A stretch of DNA of 32,620 nucleotides from assembly GCA_947496215.1 (NCBI GenBank), contig CANMCF010000030.1:1-32620 (forward strand), given 5' to 3'. The position numbers were made by a program, and so were the translations under genes. This document shows positions 23,238 to 30,545 of this stretch, one piece after another. The notes under the pieces were generated by a model that was given only the letters and a program-made list of their open reading frames with translations, ran no database searches and was not told the origin of the DNA. The stretch is from an uncultured Bizionia sp. (GTDB lineage Bacteria > Bacteroidota > Bacteroidia > Flavobacteriales > Flavobacteriaceae). Positions within the stretch are counted from its first letter, which is position 1, and each line of letters opens with the position of its first letter.

Positions 23238-23742
23238 CTTCTACTGTTGTGTTATCGTTTATTGGATCTATGACTTGTAACCAATTGTTACTATCGTTTT
23301 CTATGGTGATGATTACATTTTTAAAAATGGTCTTATAACCACAAGCTCGTGAGACATATACATTTTCTCTAGCATAGTTTATGGTGATGACGTCCCCATT
23401 TGTAAGGACTATGTCATCGGTATCATCATCGGGAGTACCATTGTCATCAATCTGATCATAATCCTCGTATAGGGTAAATCGTGTACTGTCTTCTGTCGTT
23501 TTCAAAGGCAATAATACTTGACTCGCAGTTACATTGTTGTAATTGCTTAGAAAATTCTCGGAACCATCAGCATCTTCAACTCTGAAACTAAAGACGTTCT
23601 CGGAACTTTCTGGGTTTAAGACACTTTTGAAATCTATGATGAGTCTAGGTGTTGTTGGCTTGTCTTCTGGACAAATGTCATCTCGCTCACAGCCCAAAGT
23701 GAAGGTGAGTCCGATTAAAAGAAGAATTATTATTTTTTTCAT
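23203..23742 (-). CDS. DUF6452-family lipoprotein
   Basis: 179 residues. The N-terminus MKKIIILLLIGLTFTLGC is a lipoprotein signal with Cys18 as lipidation site, followed by ERDDICPEDKPTTPRLIIDF, the conserved start of DUF6452 (CERDDIC...TP.L.I.F). The rest is predicted beta-rich, including an acidic insert NGTPDDDTDDIV and RACGYKTIFKN near the end. Downstream and overlapping by 35 bp is the DUF6048 barrel-like gene. The pair is typical of Flavobacteriaceae; the lipoprotein may be a periplasmic partner of the barrel, which is inferred. In many relatives an RNA methyltransferase gene (rlmD) lies just before; here it does not. Confidence 0.87.
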   Translation of the reverse strand: MKKIIILLLIGLTFTLGCERDDICPEDKPTTPRLIIDFKSVLNPESSENVFSFRVEDADGSENFLSNYNNVTASQVLLPLKTTEDSTRFTLYEDYDQIDDNGTPDDDTDDIVLTNGDVITINYARENVYVSRACGYKTIFKNVIITIENDSNNWLQVIDPINDNTTVEDETETHINIRH

Positions 23743-24115
23743 GGCGTATTTTTTTGATTCATTGCATTTTTAGTACGAGAATTTGTTCATCGTTTTCCTA
23801 AAAGCACACTATTTTCAACATAATGAATTTGAGCTATGGCATACAATAAAAACACATTGTTTTTTAATAGTCTTTCAAGGTTTGAAAATAGATTTGATAT
23901 CAATGTCTTCAATGATTTTTTTCGTTGTTTAGAATTGGGATAAATATAACGCTTTACCAACGAAAAAATATCCAGAATATTGTGTTTTCTCAATTTTAAG
24001 ACAATAAAGCGGAAAGTATAAAAGAGAGGATTGCCTTACTACGAAAGTTGCGTGTCGAGATTAATTTGAAAGTACCTGATTTTTAGCTCAATTCATTGTT
24101 GGCTACTTTTATTGT
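23743..24115. other. Gene-poor spacer, possible decayed ORF
   Basis: A minus-strand frame of 68 codons (23787-23993) is Lys/Leu/Asn-rich with no signal peptide, motif or plausible start context; I regard it as chance or a remnant. Near 24085-24110 the sequence TTCATTGTTGGCTAC resembles the left ends of the cassette-type spacer repeats further right, so this spacer may be the leftmost, degenerate member of that series. No RNA gene or terminator with a T-run was seen. Confidence 0.3.
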
Positions 24116-24949
24116 TTACCACTCAACATCAGGGAAATGTGCGATATCCTTTTGTGCATTGAAATCGTGAGCTGGAATAATCTTTAATTCCGGTTTCTTC
24201 TTTTTAAGATGATGAACCATTACAATATGTTCTTTTACTTTCTCTCTATCTCCATCAACTTTCTTTCTTGGAATGGCATGTTTTTCCGATGGACCTATAA
24301 ACGCTTCTGCAGCCCAAGTCAAATCACCTGTAAAGAAGTACCGTTTGCCAGAATTTAAGTTAACGAACATCCCTAAAGAGCCTTTTGTATGACCGGGTAG
24401 CTTTACCAAAACCACTGTGCCATCGTTGAAGACATCATAACTTTCTTGGAACAGTTCATAAGCAGTGTTGTCAAACTCTATAAAGTTCCATTTTATGAAA
24501 TCTGCATCATATTGTTCCTTTATGAAGGCAGGAGGATTTGCTTCTTCACTTATTGCATGGTTGTATTCTTCCTTTGTTGTCCAAACTGTAGCATTCGGAA
24601 AATCCTCTATTCCGCTAGTATGGTCAAAATGAAGATGTGTAGGTATGATAAACTGAATGGAATCCAGATTGAATTCATTTTTTACTAACGTTTCTTTTAG
24701 TGATTCTAACTTCGTGAATTTGAACATTTGACGATCCACAAAAGAAAAGATGTCATGAAACTGTCCTTCTATTTCACTCCCTAATCCAGTATCGAACACA
24801 AATGTTCCTTTTGGATGCTGAATTAATATTGAAACGTGGGACAGCTTCCTCGTTTTAAATAAACTTCCTCCTCTAAATACAAACGCTTCAGGGGTTTTTG
24901 CAAAACCAGTTTCAATGATTGAAAGTGAAAATTTAACCTTTTGGTCCAA
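24116..24949 (-). CDS. Metallo-beta-lactamase-fold hydrolase (lactonase-like); 5' part in another frame
   Basis: 277 residues from a TTG at 24949. The zinc motif is complete: THLHFDH (H105, H107, D109, H110), LPGHTKGS, FFTGDLTW and PAHDF. Layout and length fit AHL-lactonase-like members of the superfamily, but the substrate is unknown. The TTG start is weak. In the frame upstream of it lies PKKSYPLDQKVKFS, and the lipoprotein signal in the other frame (24933-25079) ends at the same place, separated by an A8 tract (24958-24965). Removing one A would give a single ~320-residue lipoprotein hydrolase. It lies downstream of a Crp/Fnr regulator on the same strand, which may control it. Confidence 0.85.
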   Translation of the reverse strand: MDQKVKFSLSIIETGFAKTPEAFVFRGGSLFKTRKLSHVSILIQHPKGTFVFDTGLGSEIEGQFHDIFSFVDRQMFKFTKLESLKETLVKNEFNLDSIQFIIPTHLHFDHTSGIEDFPNATVWTTKEEYNHAISEEANPPAFIKEQYDADFIKWNFIEFDNTAYELFQESYDVFNDGTVVLVKLPGHTKGSLGMFVNLNSGKRYFFTGDLTWAAEAFIGPSEKHAIPRKKVDGDREKVKEHIVMVHHLKKKKPELKIIPAHDFNAQKDIAHFPDVEW

Positions 24950-25079
24950 TGGATAACTTTTTTTTGGAAAATTTTGGTGTTGGATATTTAGAAATATCGA
25001 TTGTTGTCTTACAAGATTGAATGAAGAATAGGATACTAATCATTAAAACGGCTGATAAGATGATTTTAAATTTCCCCAT
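24933..25079 (-). CDS. Lipoprotein signal segment of the split metallo-hydrolase
   Basis: 48 codons from the ATG at 25079 (an ATG further upstream at 25115 is less likely). MGKFKIILSAVLMISILFFIQSC is a typical lipoprotein signal with Cys23 as lipidation site, followed by the linker KTTIDISKYPTPKF. The frame then runs through AAAAAAAA (24958-24965, minus strand) and stops 16 bp past the hydrolase's TTG. With seven A's the frames would join as ...PKFSKKSYPLDQKVKFS. The segment is too short to be a useful protein alone, so it is best read as the first exon-like part of a frameshifted gene, a sequencing error, or a slippage-controlled gene. Confidence 0.7.
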   Translation of the reverse strand: MGKFKIILSAVLMISILFFIQSCKTTIDISKYPTPKFSKKKLSIGPKG

Positions 25080-25141
25080 AGTGCTGTGTTTAATTGAAAC
25101 ACAAATAAACACCATTAAAAAAAGGCATGCATTGACATTTG

Positions 25142-25717
25142 TTAAGAAATGGATATTTCTTTTCTAACGCGACTCAACGATTCGGGAGCGATTCCCAAAA
25201 AGGTAGCAATCATATGCTGAGGAACTCTTTGAACAATATCATCATCATAATTTTTAATGAAATCCAAATATTTTTCCTTTGCCGTTCTTGTTTGCATTGT
25301 CAATGTTCTATCCATAACACACAAATAATTTTTTTCGGCTAAAATTCGCCCAAGCTTTTCAAATTTTGAGGAGTCTTTGTATAATTCGGTCAATGCTTGA
25401 TAGGATAATTCGTAAACAGAGCTATCCTCAATGGCTTCTAGAGTTTCAAATGAAGCAGTTTGAGTAATAAAACTAGAAAAACTAGATATGAATTGTTTAT
25501 CACATGCGAAATATGTGCTAATTTCTTTTCCGTCACGCAAATGATAGGTTCTTAGTGTTCCAGACTCAATGAAATACAAATTATGTGCAATACTTCCTTC
25601 TTTAATTATTAACGTCCTAGCCTTGAATTCTTTCTTGTTTAGTTTGACATTGAAGCTTTCCCATTCACTTTTTGTTAACCCAATTAGTTCTTTTAGTATT
25701 TTATGTAATTCGGCCAT
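25142..25717 (-). CDS. Crp/Fnr-family transcriptional regulator
   Basis: 191 residues. An N-terminal cyclic-nucleotide-binding-type beta-roll (IIKEGSIAHNLYFIESGTLRTYH, then KEISTYFACDKQFISSFSSF) is followed by the dimerisation helix and a C-terminal helix-turn-helix (RVPQHMIATFLGIAPESLSRVRKEI). The phosphate-binding signature R-S of true cAMP sensors is not visible, as usual for the many Bacteroidota members of this family, so the ligand is unknown. It lies 62 bp upstream of the metallo-hydrolase lipoprotein on the same strand, and such regulators often control an adjacent enzyme gene. Its start codon abuts one of the cassette-type repeats (CTAGC...AATTAAAAAATG). Confidence 0.9.
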   Translation of the reverse strand: MAELHKILKELIGLTKSEWESFNVKLNKKEFKARTLIIKEGSIAHNLYFIESGTLRTYHLRDGKEISTYFACDKQFISSFSSFITQTASFETLEAIEDSSVYELSYQALTELYKDSSKFEKLGRILAEKNYLCVMDRTLTMQTRTAKEKYLDFIKNYDDDIVQRVPQHMIATFLGIAPESLSRVRKEISIS

Positions 25718-25729
25718 TTTTTAATTGTG

Positions 25730-25910
25730 GCTAGCGTCTCGGCTATGGTGAGTACGGAAATTAAAAGTAGTGAACTTTCGATTATGCACTTTGCCAAAAC
25801 ATTTTATTTTGTTTTATCTTTTTATTTTAAAGCCAAGTCAAAAGATTTGGCGAACTTAGTTTAAAGCTCTAAACTCCAGATTAATTATAGTTCATTGTTG
25901 TACAACGTTT
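25730..25910 (-). repeat. Cassette-type spacer repeat, subfamily 1, copy A
   Basis: In plus orientation the spacer begins GCTAGCGTCTCGGCTATGG (25730-25748) and ends TTAATTATAGTTCATTG (from 25881) TTGTACAACG. The ends are imperfect inverted repeats (GGCTAT / ATAGTT, CGT / ACG). The same end sequences recur at 26996-27090, 29197-29400 and, as one end, at 30330-30346. The interior is not conserved. Confidence 0.6.
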
Positions 25911-26453
25911 TTAATGTTCGGTAACTTCTTTTATAGAGCCATCCTTATTATACTTTTTCCACTGACCAACCATTTCGCCATTTATAGTTTTACCTTCTTC
26001 AAGTAAAAACCACTTTCCTGAAATAAGAGATATACGATATTTTTTAAAAGACATTGTAATTGATAAGTGTTCTTCCGATTCAAAAAAATCTGATAAGTTT
26101 TTTGCTTTGGTGTCAATTTCTATGGTTCTATTACTACAATAAGGAAAACTTTCATTGTCATATTGTTGCGAGCTTATTAAGTTTCCAAAAGAATCAAATT
26201 CTTCAACAGATTTTAATTCTCTGCTTCTATAATAGTTTGTACGTTTTCCAGAATAGACATCATAGTAATAATCTCCATATTCATATGTTTTAATTAAACC
26301 AATTTCTTTCGTTTTACCGTTACTGAATTTTTTATCGATAACTACAGAGTCAATTGGTTTTATAGACGCAGTAAATTGCTTAAACCTATCAGTATGTTGA
26401 GAATAAGTAATCGTGCTTATTAGTAAAAAGAAGAATATTAGTTTTCTATGCAT
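25911..26453 (-). CDS. Exported MORN/YwqK-like repeat protein
   Basis: 180 residues from the ATG at 26453 (MHRKLIFFFLLISTITYSQ is a clear signal peptide; the in-frame ATG at 26480 would add nine residues and spoil it). The body has short beta-hairpin repeats of the type 'tYEyGdyYYDvYSGkRtnYYRSreLKSVEEFDSfGNLiSSQQYD' and ends GEMVGQWKKYNKDGSIKEV, the pattern of the MORN/YwqK-antitoxin-like group common in Bacteroidota. It is probably periplasmic. Function is unknown. It sits alone between two repeat spacers and has the TATACATATG promoter element about 26 bp upstream. Confidence 0.75.
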   Translation of the reverse strand: MHRKLIFFFLLISTITYSQHTDRFKQFTASIKPIDSVVIDKKFSNGKTKEIGLIKTYEYGDYYYDVYSGKRTNYYRSRELKSVEEFDSFGNLISSQQYDNESFPYCSNRTIEIDTKAKNLSDFFESEEHLSITMSFKKYRISLISGKWFLLEEGKTINGEMVGQWKKYNKDGSIKEVTEH

Positions 26454-26475
26454 ATAGGTAATGTTGTAGAACATA

Positions 26476-26535
26476 AACATATGTATACCAGTACTTATGT
26501 GTTGATTATATTTTTAATTAGCATTTAAGTTGTTT
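26476..26535 (-). promoter_or_regulatory. Shared upstream element with CTGGTATACATATG core, copy 1
   Basis: On the minus strand the segment reads AAACAACTTAAATGC...ATATAATCAACACATAA...CTGGTATACATATG and lies just before the gene at 25911-26453. It is similar over about 60 bp to the segment before the gene at 30546-30836. TACATATG matches the -7 consensus TAnnTTTG at all but one fixed position, so it is probably the promoter. Confidence 0.55.
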
Positions 26536-26554
26536 AATCTATAGTACTTGTAAT

Positions 26555-26670
26555 GGGTTTGTGTATGGTTTCTTGAGAACTAAGATAGCTAAAAGGAAGA
26601 AATCAATTGTTTAAATGGAAGGAGTTTTCGAGAGGGAAATCAGAAATAATGAACGATATGGGCTATTGTG
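26555..26670 (-). repeat. Cassette-type spacer repeat, subfamily 2, copy A
   Basis: Ends, in plus orientation, are GGGTTTGTGTATGGTTTC (from 26555) and CAGAAATAATGAACGATATG (from 26641). They match the ends of the spacer at 28340-28470 (GTTGTGTATGGTTT; GAAGCAATGAACAATACACG). Confidence 0.5.
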
Positions 26671-26679
26671 CTTTCTCCA

Positions 26680-26970
26680 TTATTTTTTTTGGTTCATATA
26701 ATTCTCAAAATTGTTAATGTAATCGTTAAGGTTTTCGTCAAGCATTTTTCTGTATTCAGAAACAAAATATTCCAGAGTTTCTTCTTTGGCGTTTTTCATT
26801 TCTTCTCCATTATTCCATCCGGAGGCACTTAACCAAGCATTAAATCGAGATGTACCATACAGCATTGAGGCACTAACCTTTCCTTTGCTTTCTAATTTTA
26901 GTTGATTATTGGATAAGTTAATATGCTCGTCTGCTCTTTCATAAAATTTGTCATCTGTTTCTTTTTCCAT
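26680..26970 (-). CDS. DUF3144-family protein
   Basis: 96 residues, soluble and mostly helical. The features FYERADEHINLSNNQL, KVSASMLYGTSRFNAWLSASG and LEYFVSEYRKMLDENLNDYINNFE are those of DUF3144 (family length ~80-100), which I recognise from its 'VSAS.LYa..RFNA' core. Function unknown; members occur in many proteobacteria and Bacteroidota as single genes. No signal peptide. The gene is alone between two repeat spacers, on the same strand as its neighbours, consistent with a gene cassette. Confidence 0.82.
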   Translation of the reverse strand: MEKETDDKFYERADEHINLSNNQLKLESKGKVSASMLYGTSRFNAWLSASGWNNGEEMKNAKEETLEYFVSEYRKMLDENLNDYINNFENYMNQKK

Positions 26971-26995
26971 TTCTTTGGTTTAATAATGAAGTACA

Positions 26996-27090
26996 AGATC
27001 TAGGCTATGATTAGTGTGGGATAAAAGGGATTATCCTTTGGGTCAAGCATCAAAATCCGAATTAATTGTAGTCATTGTTGTGTGTGATCT
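26996..27090 (-). repeat. Cassette-type spacer repeat, subfamily 1, copy B
   Basis: Right-hand part TAGGCTATGA (27001-27010) and left-hand part TTAATTGTAGTCATTGTTGTG (27062 on) match copy A (GGCTATGG and TTAATTATAGTTCATTG). At about 95 bp it is the shortest of the set. The left-end match is the clearest, about 19 of 22 positions. Confidence 0.55.
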
Positions 27091-27091
27091 C

Positions 27092-27754
27092 TTATATTGC
27101 AGGTTCTCTATCCAAATCACTATATGGATAAATTCCTTTTTCTTTTAATAGTTTAAATAATTCGTCACTTCCATTTTGTCTTGCGTAATCCATTTCACTC
27201 CTAAAAATTTGCATGCAAAGTAATAAGTGGTGTTCTCGTTCTCCAATTTTAAATTTCTTCCCGTCAGGTTCATATAGGTCAAAAACCAAACAAGTGTTTT
27301 CTTCATTCTCTCCATTGGGTACTTCAATGGTTTCTTTTGGATTAAGTATAGCTTGAGGAGAGTACATTCCAATTGAAGTTAAAAATCCGCACGCTTCTCT
27401 CTCAATTAGGTTAAAAGGTGTTTGAACTTCTTCACCGTCATTGTAATCATATTTGGTGAAAGCTACCAACTCATAAGTTCCTAGACGATTTTTTTTTGGC
27501 CCATTTCCATCTGGGTCTAATAATTCCATTGTTGCAAATCCAGTTCCTTTTATGTGATTGGGAAAGTAATACATATCGACAGCTCCACCAATGGCAAAAG
27601 GTATGATTGCGTGTCCCACGAGATTGTGCATTTTATCAAGAACATCTTCAAGTCCTTTTGATTTTAATTCATAATCTTTTTCTTGTTCTTCTTCTGTGAA
27701 TTCTTTTTCAATTGGTGTTTCTTTTTTACCAAATAGTTTTTTAAAAAAGCTCAT
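27092..27754 (-). CDS. Suppressor-of-fused (SUFU) domain protein
   Basis: 220 residues, no signal peptide. Key parts: AVDMYYFPNHIKGTGFATMELLDP (the 'hvDiy.f.p.....t.vT.Gms' strand), RLGTYELVAFTKYDYND ('RaELv...'), CLVFDLYEPDGKKFKIGEREHHLLLCMQIFRSEMDYARQNG and SDELFKLLKEKGIYPYSDLDREPA ('E..ya...G.deLl..l...g...v.dp.Rp'). This fits the bacterial SUFU-domain family, which is often found near toxins as immunity-like proteins. No toxin gene is visible here. The downstream lipoprotein gene on the transcript begins after this gene's own upstream neighbour: the lipoprotein stop is 3 bp before this ATG, so the two form a two-gene cassette. Confidence 0.8.
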   Translation of the reverse strand: MSFFKKLFGKKETPIEKEFTEEEQEKDYELKSKGLEDVLDKMHNLVGHAIIPFAIGGAVDMYYFPNHIKGTGFATMELLDPDGNGPKKNRLGTYELVAFTKYDYNDGEEVQTPFNLIEREACGFLTSIGMYSPQAILNPKETIEVPNGENEENTCLVFDLYEPDGKKFKIGEREHHLLLCMQIFRSEMDYARQNGSDELFKLLKEKGIYPYSDLDREPAI

Positions 27755-27757
27755 ATT

Positions 27758-28324
27758 TTAGTCTAATTCGTTTATATTTATTGTAGAGAACAATCTACCC
27801 TTGTTTGGAATAAAATAAAAACCATTTTTTTCTTTTTCCATAAATTTTTCTTCTGACTGTTCTTTCGAAAGCAACTTCAATAAATTGTTTTCGTAAAAAT
27901 AAATTCCTTCTTGAGTTGGTGATTTTTCATTCCAGGTTTCCGGTATTGAATCTACACTGTATTTTATGACTTTTTTATTGAAAGGGAAGTTGCCTTCAGT
28001 GTAAAATTGAGCATATACCCAAATTCCATTTTTGCGAAATTCACCGTAACTATCAATTATAAAAGCAGGATAATAAGAAAGAATAGTAGAATCGTTTTTT
28101 AATTCACAATCTGTTCCGAAAAGATACAAATGATCTGTTTTCACTAGAATTTTTGAGTAAGCATCAGAAACAGATTTGCCAACAGTCATTACTAATAGGT
28201 TAGTCTTATTCACCAATGTATCTTGTATGACGAGTTTTTTAAAATCCTTGTCACTAATTACTTCATAATCTCTTTCACATGAAAATAGAGAAAGTATGGC
28301 TATGAATATAGATTTTTTTTTCAT
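27758..28324 (-). CDS. Lipoprotein of unknown function
   Basis: 188 residues. MKKKSIFIAILSLFSCERDYE is a lipoprotein signal with Cys16 as the lipidation site. The mature part has no recognisable domain; it contains SYYPAFIIDSYGEFRKNGIWVYAQFY and ends in FYFIPNKGRLFSTININ. It is transcribed before the SUFU gene with 3 bp between stop and start, so they are almost surely co-expressed. The upstream side is a repeat spacer of subfamily 2. A functional link with the SUFU protein is possible but cannot be derived from sequence. Confidence 0.7.
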   Translation of the reverse strand: MKKKSIFIAILSLFSCERDYEVISDKDFKKLVIQDTLVNKTNLLVMTVGKSVSDAYSKILVKTDHLYLFGTDCELKNDSTILSYYPAFIIDSYGEFRKNGIWVYAQFYTEGNFPFNKKVIKYSVDSIPETWNEKSPTQEGIYFYENNLLKLLSKEQSEEKFMEKEKNGFYFIPNKGRLFSTININELD

Positions 28325-28339
28325 TCAGATTTTTTAATT

Positions 28340-28470
28340 GCTGTTGGCGTGTTGTGTATGGTTTGTTGCGTTGGCAACAAGATAAGAGATTGGAACAGAC
28401 CAAAGTTCAGCAGCATGTATTTTTCGAAAAGAAAATCGGAAGCAATGAACAATACACGTTATTAGCACTT
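28340..28470 (-). repeat. Cassette-type spacer repeat, subfamily 2, copy B
   Basis: Plus-strand ends are GCTGTTGGCGTGTTGTGTATG (minus its last base, from 28340) and AGCAATGAACAATACACG (from 28441), then TTATTAGCAC. CGTGTTGTGTAT can pair with ATACACG across the spacer, so the ends form an imperfect inverted repeat, as in copy A. The interior has a local hairpin GTTGC...GCAAC. Confidence 0.55.
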
Positions 28471-28474
28471 GTTT

Positions 28475-29169
28475 TCAATTTAATTCTTTCTCCAATAAAT
28501 TAATCAAACCGTTTAAGTCATTTTCAGCCTGTTTGTACAATCCCCCTTTTTCTATTCCAATTTTTATCATAAATTCAATATCATTGTGAAATTTGTAATC
28601 ATATAATTGAGCTGGCTTCATTATTTGAAACGGTTTTATTCTTAAATAATCAGAGAGTTTAGGTATAATTGTATACATGAATTGTTCTTGGTTTTTCTCC
28701 AATCTATTAATATAATTATAAAGCAATCCAAGATTTTGCAAGCGAATCAGAATTTCCTTATTAGTTCTAATTTACCACTTGTGGCCAATTGGTTATAAGA
28801 AGATTCTTCATTTTTGAAATCTGAAAAATTGGTAAGCTCTGTTGCTATAATTGCCAAAGTATCTATGGATTGCCTCAGAGTATCGTTTATGATTATTTCA
28901 CTTGCATGACCATATCTTAATAAATACTTATCGTTATAATCACGATTACCCTTAATTTCTGATAAGTCAGTTCGTAATTCTTGTAAAATATCGCCATATA
29001 AGTTTTTTTCTGTTTTTTTTAGGTCTATCGACTGTTTCCAATTATTTATGGATACAGCAATCAAAATTCCAATTACTACAAGTACTATTTCTCCGATGGC
29101 GTAAATTAGATACTTGCTGAACTTTTTTTCAGTCAAGAGTTTTTGTCTAATTTTTCTGAATATTTTCAT
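28475..29169 (-). pseudogene. DUF6090-family membrane protein, frameshifted
   Basis: The N-terminal part (from the ATG at 29169, or 29190) reads MKIFRKIRQKLLTEKKFSKYL, then YAIGEIVLVVIGILIAVSINNW, the signature start of DUF6090, with one membrane helix and a coiled extracytoplasmic part. The frame stops at 28747 after SGKLELIRKF. The continuation KEILIRLQNLGLLYNYINRLEKNQEQF and 80 further residues is found in another frame, down to 28475. Joining the frames near 28755-28763 restores SGKLELI-NKEILIRLQNL, as in family members of ~240 residues. A single-base deletion is the simplest cause. Either a true pseudogene or a sequencing error; the C-terminal half has otherwise stayed open. Confidence 0.8.
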
Positions 29170-29196
29170 CAAAGGGCGATTCTGTTTCAAACAAAT

Positions 29197-29400
29197 GCTA
29201 GCGTTGGACTATGGTTTCGTTGTGGTTTGGCGATTGTTACGTCAATAGTTTTCATTTCTTAGACAATACCTGCTTATGTTATCTAAACGAGTAGCAACAA
29301 TTGCTTAACACTAAGATCATAGTTTTTCAATTGTTTAAATGTAATGAATTTTTAATTTCGGAAGGAATATAACAATGAATTATAGCCATTGGTAGCAGCT
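29197..29400 (-). repeat. Cassette-type spacer repeat, subfamily 1, copy C
   Basis: Ends are GCTAGCGTTGGACTATGG (29197-29214) and GAATTATAGCCATTGGTAGC (from 29378), almost the same as copy A. ATAGCC at the left end can pair with the right-end ACTAT/GGCTAT stretch. At about 200 bp this is the longest copy, with an unrelated AT-rich interior. Confidence 0.6.
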
Positions 29401-29406
29401 GGTGTT

Positions 29407-29739
29407 TCAATTGTTGTCATTCTTCGATTCTTTTCCTATAAACACTTCAGTCTCTGCAATTTTGTTGCCATCTACTCTTATGAACTCACTTACTGATGCC
29501 TTGCCATTAGAATACTTTACCATAAATCGATTGCCATTTTCAAAAATTTCCAAGTCCACCATTTTATTAGTATTGATCACTATTTGAGGCCAGATATCAT
29601 TTAACATTTCGTCTCTACTCGTATAATTTGCATAACTGCTGGTGAATTTGAAATCTTCTTTCAGGATTTTTTCTAAGGTAGCTCTGTCTTTTTTCGCAAA
29701 GCAATTATAATACGATTGAACAATTTCTCTTTTACTCAT
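29407..29739 (-). CDS. SnoaL/NTF2-like small protein
   Basis: 110 residues, no signal peptide. MSKREIVQSYYNCFAKKDRATLEKILKEDFKFTSS is the typical first helices and strand of the SnoaL-like/NTF2-like fold ('..v..y..a...gD...l...ld.df.f'), followed by the sheet DLEIFENGNRFMVKYSNGKASVSEFIRVDGNKIAETEVFIG. Such proteins are cone-shaped ligand-binding dimers or small isomerase/hydrolase-like enzymes; nothing identifies a ligand here. It is a single gene between spacers. A GGTATACATAT element lies 74 bp upstream. Confidence 0.8.
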   Translation of the reverse strand: MSKREIVQSYYNCFAKKDRATLEKILKEDFKFTSSYANYTSRDEMLNDIWPQIVINTNKMVDLEIFENGNRFMVKYSNGKASVSEFIRVDGNKIAETEVFIGKESKNDNN

Positions 29740-29812
29740 TTTATTGATTTTTCATATAAGCCTGCTAATATTTCTAATTTCGATATCATGCATATTTATT
29801 AACTTGCTGCTA

Positions 29813-29826
29813 ATATGTATACCACT
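29813..29826 (-). repeat. GGTATACATAT element, copy 2
   Basis: Minus strand AGTGGTATACATAT, matching the core of the elements at 26479-26492 and 30856-30869. The longer 60-bp similarity seen between those two is not present here, so this match is weaker. Confidence 0.35.
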
Positions 29827-29839
29827 ACACATGCATCTG

Positions 29840-30316
29840 TTATTTTTCAAATATTTGAATCCTATTGCCATCAGGATCTAAAATTATCTGCATTTTTTTT
29901 CCTGAGACATTATCCGTTACGACACTTCCATAAAACTCAGCCTTTGCCTGTTTTAAAAAATCTATCCATTTATCAAATTCGGATACTAAAAAACCAAACT
30001 TGAAGAATCCATCTATTTTTGTCTTTTTGGGATGATTTTCCAATAGGCTCTTAGGTGACAATGATGATTTCAATTCTATTAATTCAATTAAGATATTTCC
30101 ACATTTCAGATTTGCCTGCTTAAATCCTTTTTCTGCGGATTCTATTTTATTCAAAACTTTAAAACCAAAATTGTTTGAATACCAAGTAATGGAAGATTCA
30201 ATGTCATTTACGATCATAGCAGAGAAGTAGGCTTCTGGGCTAGGTAAAGTTTCATTCTGTCCATGGCCAATAAATGAAATTAAAATAAGATTGAGTAAAA
30301 TTAATGTTTGTTTCAT
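29840..30316 (-). CDS. Exported VOC (glyoxalase/bleomycin-resistance-fold) protein
   Basis: 158 residues from the ATG at 30316; the longer frame to 30391 is rejected because MKQTLILLNLILISFIGHGQ is a complete signal peptide and the AATTAAAAAAATG context matches the cassette repeat end before the Crp gene. The mature protein is a VOC domain: AYFSAMIVNDIESSITWYSNNFGFKVL (first beta-alpha-beta unit) and SGKKMQIILDPDGNRIQIFE at the end. The second unit runs from FFKFGFLVSEFDKWIDFLK. VOC proteins are usually cytoplasmic, so an exported one is mildly unusual. Metal ligands cannot be assigned with certainty. Confidence 0.85.
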   Translation of the reverse strand: MKQTLILLNLILISFIGHGQNETLPSPEAYFSAMIVNDIESSITWYSNNFGFKVLNKIESAEKGFKQANLKCGNILIELIELKSSLSPKSLLENHPKKTKIDGFFKFGFLVSEFDKWIDFLKQAKAEFYGSVVTDNVSGKKMQIILDPDGNRIQIFEK

Positions 30317-30329
30317 TTTTTTAATTGTT

Positions 30330-30346
30330 GCTAACGTTTGGCTATG
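30330..30346 (-). repeat. Cassette-type spacer repeat end, subfamily 1, copy D
   Basis: GCTAACGTTTGGCTATG (plus orientation) corresponds to GCTAGCGTCTCGGCTATGG before the Crp gene and GCTAGCGTTGGACTATGG at 29197. The AATTAAAAA(A)ATG start context on its left is also shared with the Crp gene. The matching other end of this spacer is not obvious near 30545. Confidence 0.5.
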
Positions 30347-30545
30347 AATAATAGTACAGTAAAAATCTTGCGGGTTTTTATACCTACACATATCATAAGC
30401 TTTTGTGTTTAGTAAAGATACAATTCTTTTGTGTTTAAGTATCTACCCTGTATTTATGTGTTTGACCATAAAAAAGCTCGAAATGTTTTCTTTTTGCATT
30501 ACCACCATAAATTTCACAATTAGTGATTCTGCTGGATTTACTTTA

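Noticed and set aside
23787-23993. 68-codon minus-strand frame before the DUF6452 gene
   Set aside because: AT-rich Lys/Leu/Asn composition, no signal, motif or promoter-like context; kept only as a possible remnant in the spacer entry.
24933-24965. Programmed -1 frameshift at A-AAA-AAG in the metallo-hydrolase lipoprotein
   Set aside because: The classic heptamer is present in the right phase, but the hydrolase lies in the +1 frame, so a -1 slip would not join the parts; one-base tract length change fits instead.
25730-30346. Canonical integron attC sites
   Set aside because: Ends pair imperfectly and orientation is uniform, but the expected RYYYAAC/GTTRRRY boxes are not cleanly present and there is no integrase; reported as cassette-like repeats only.
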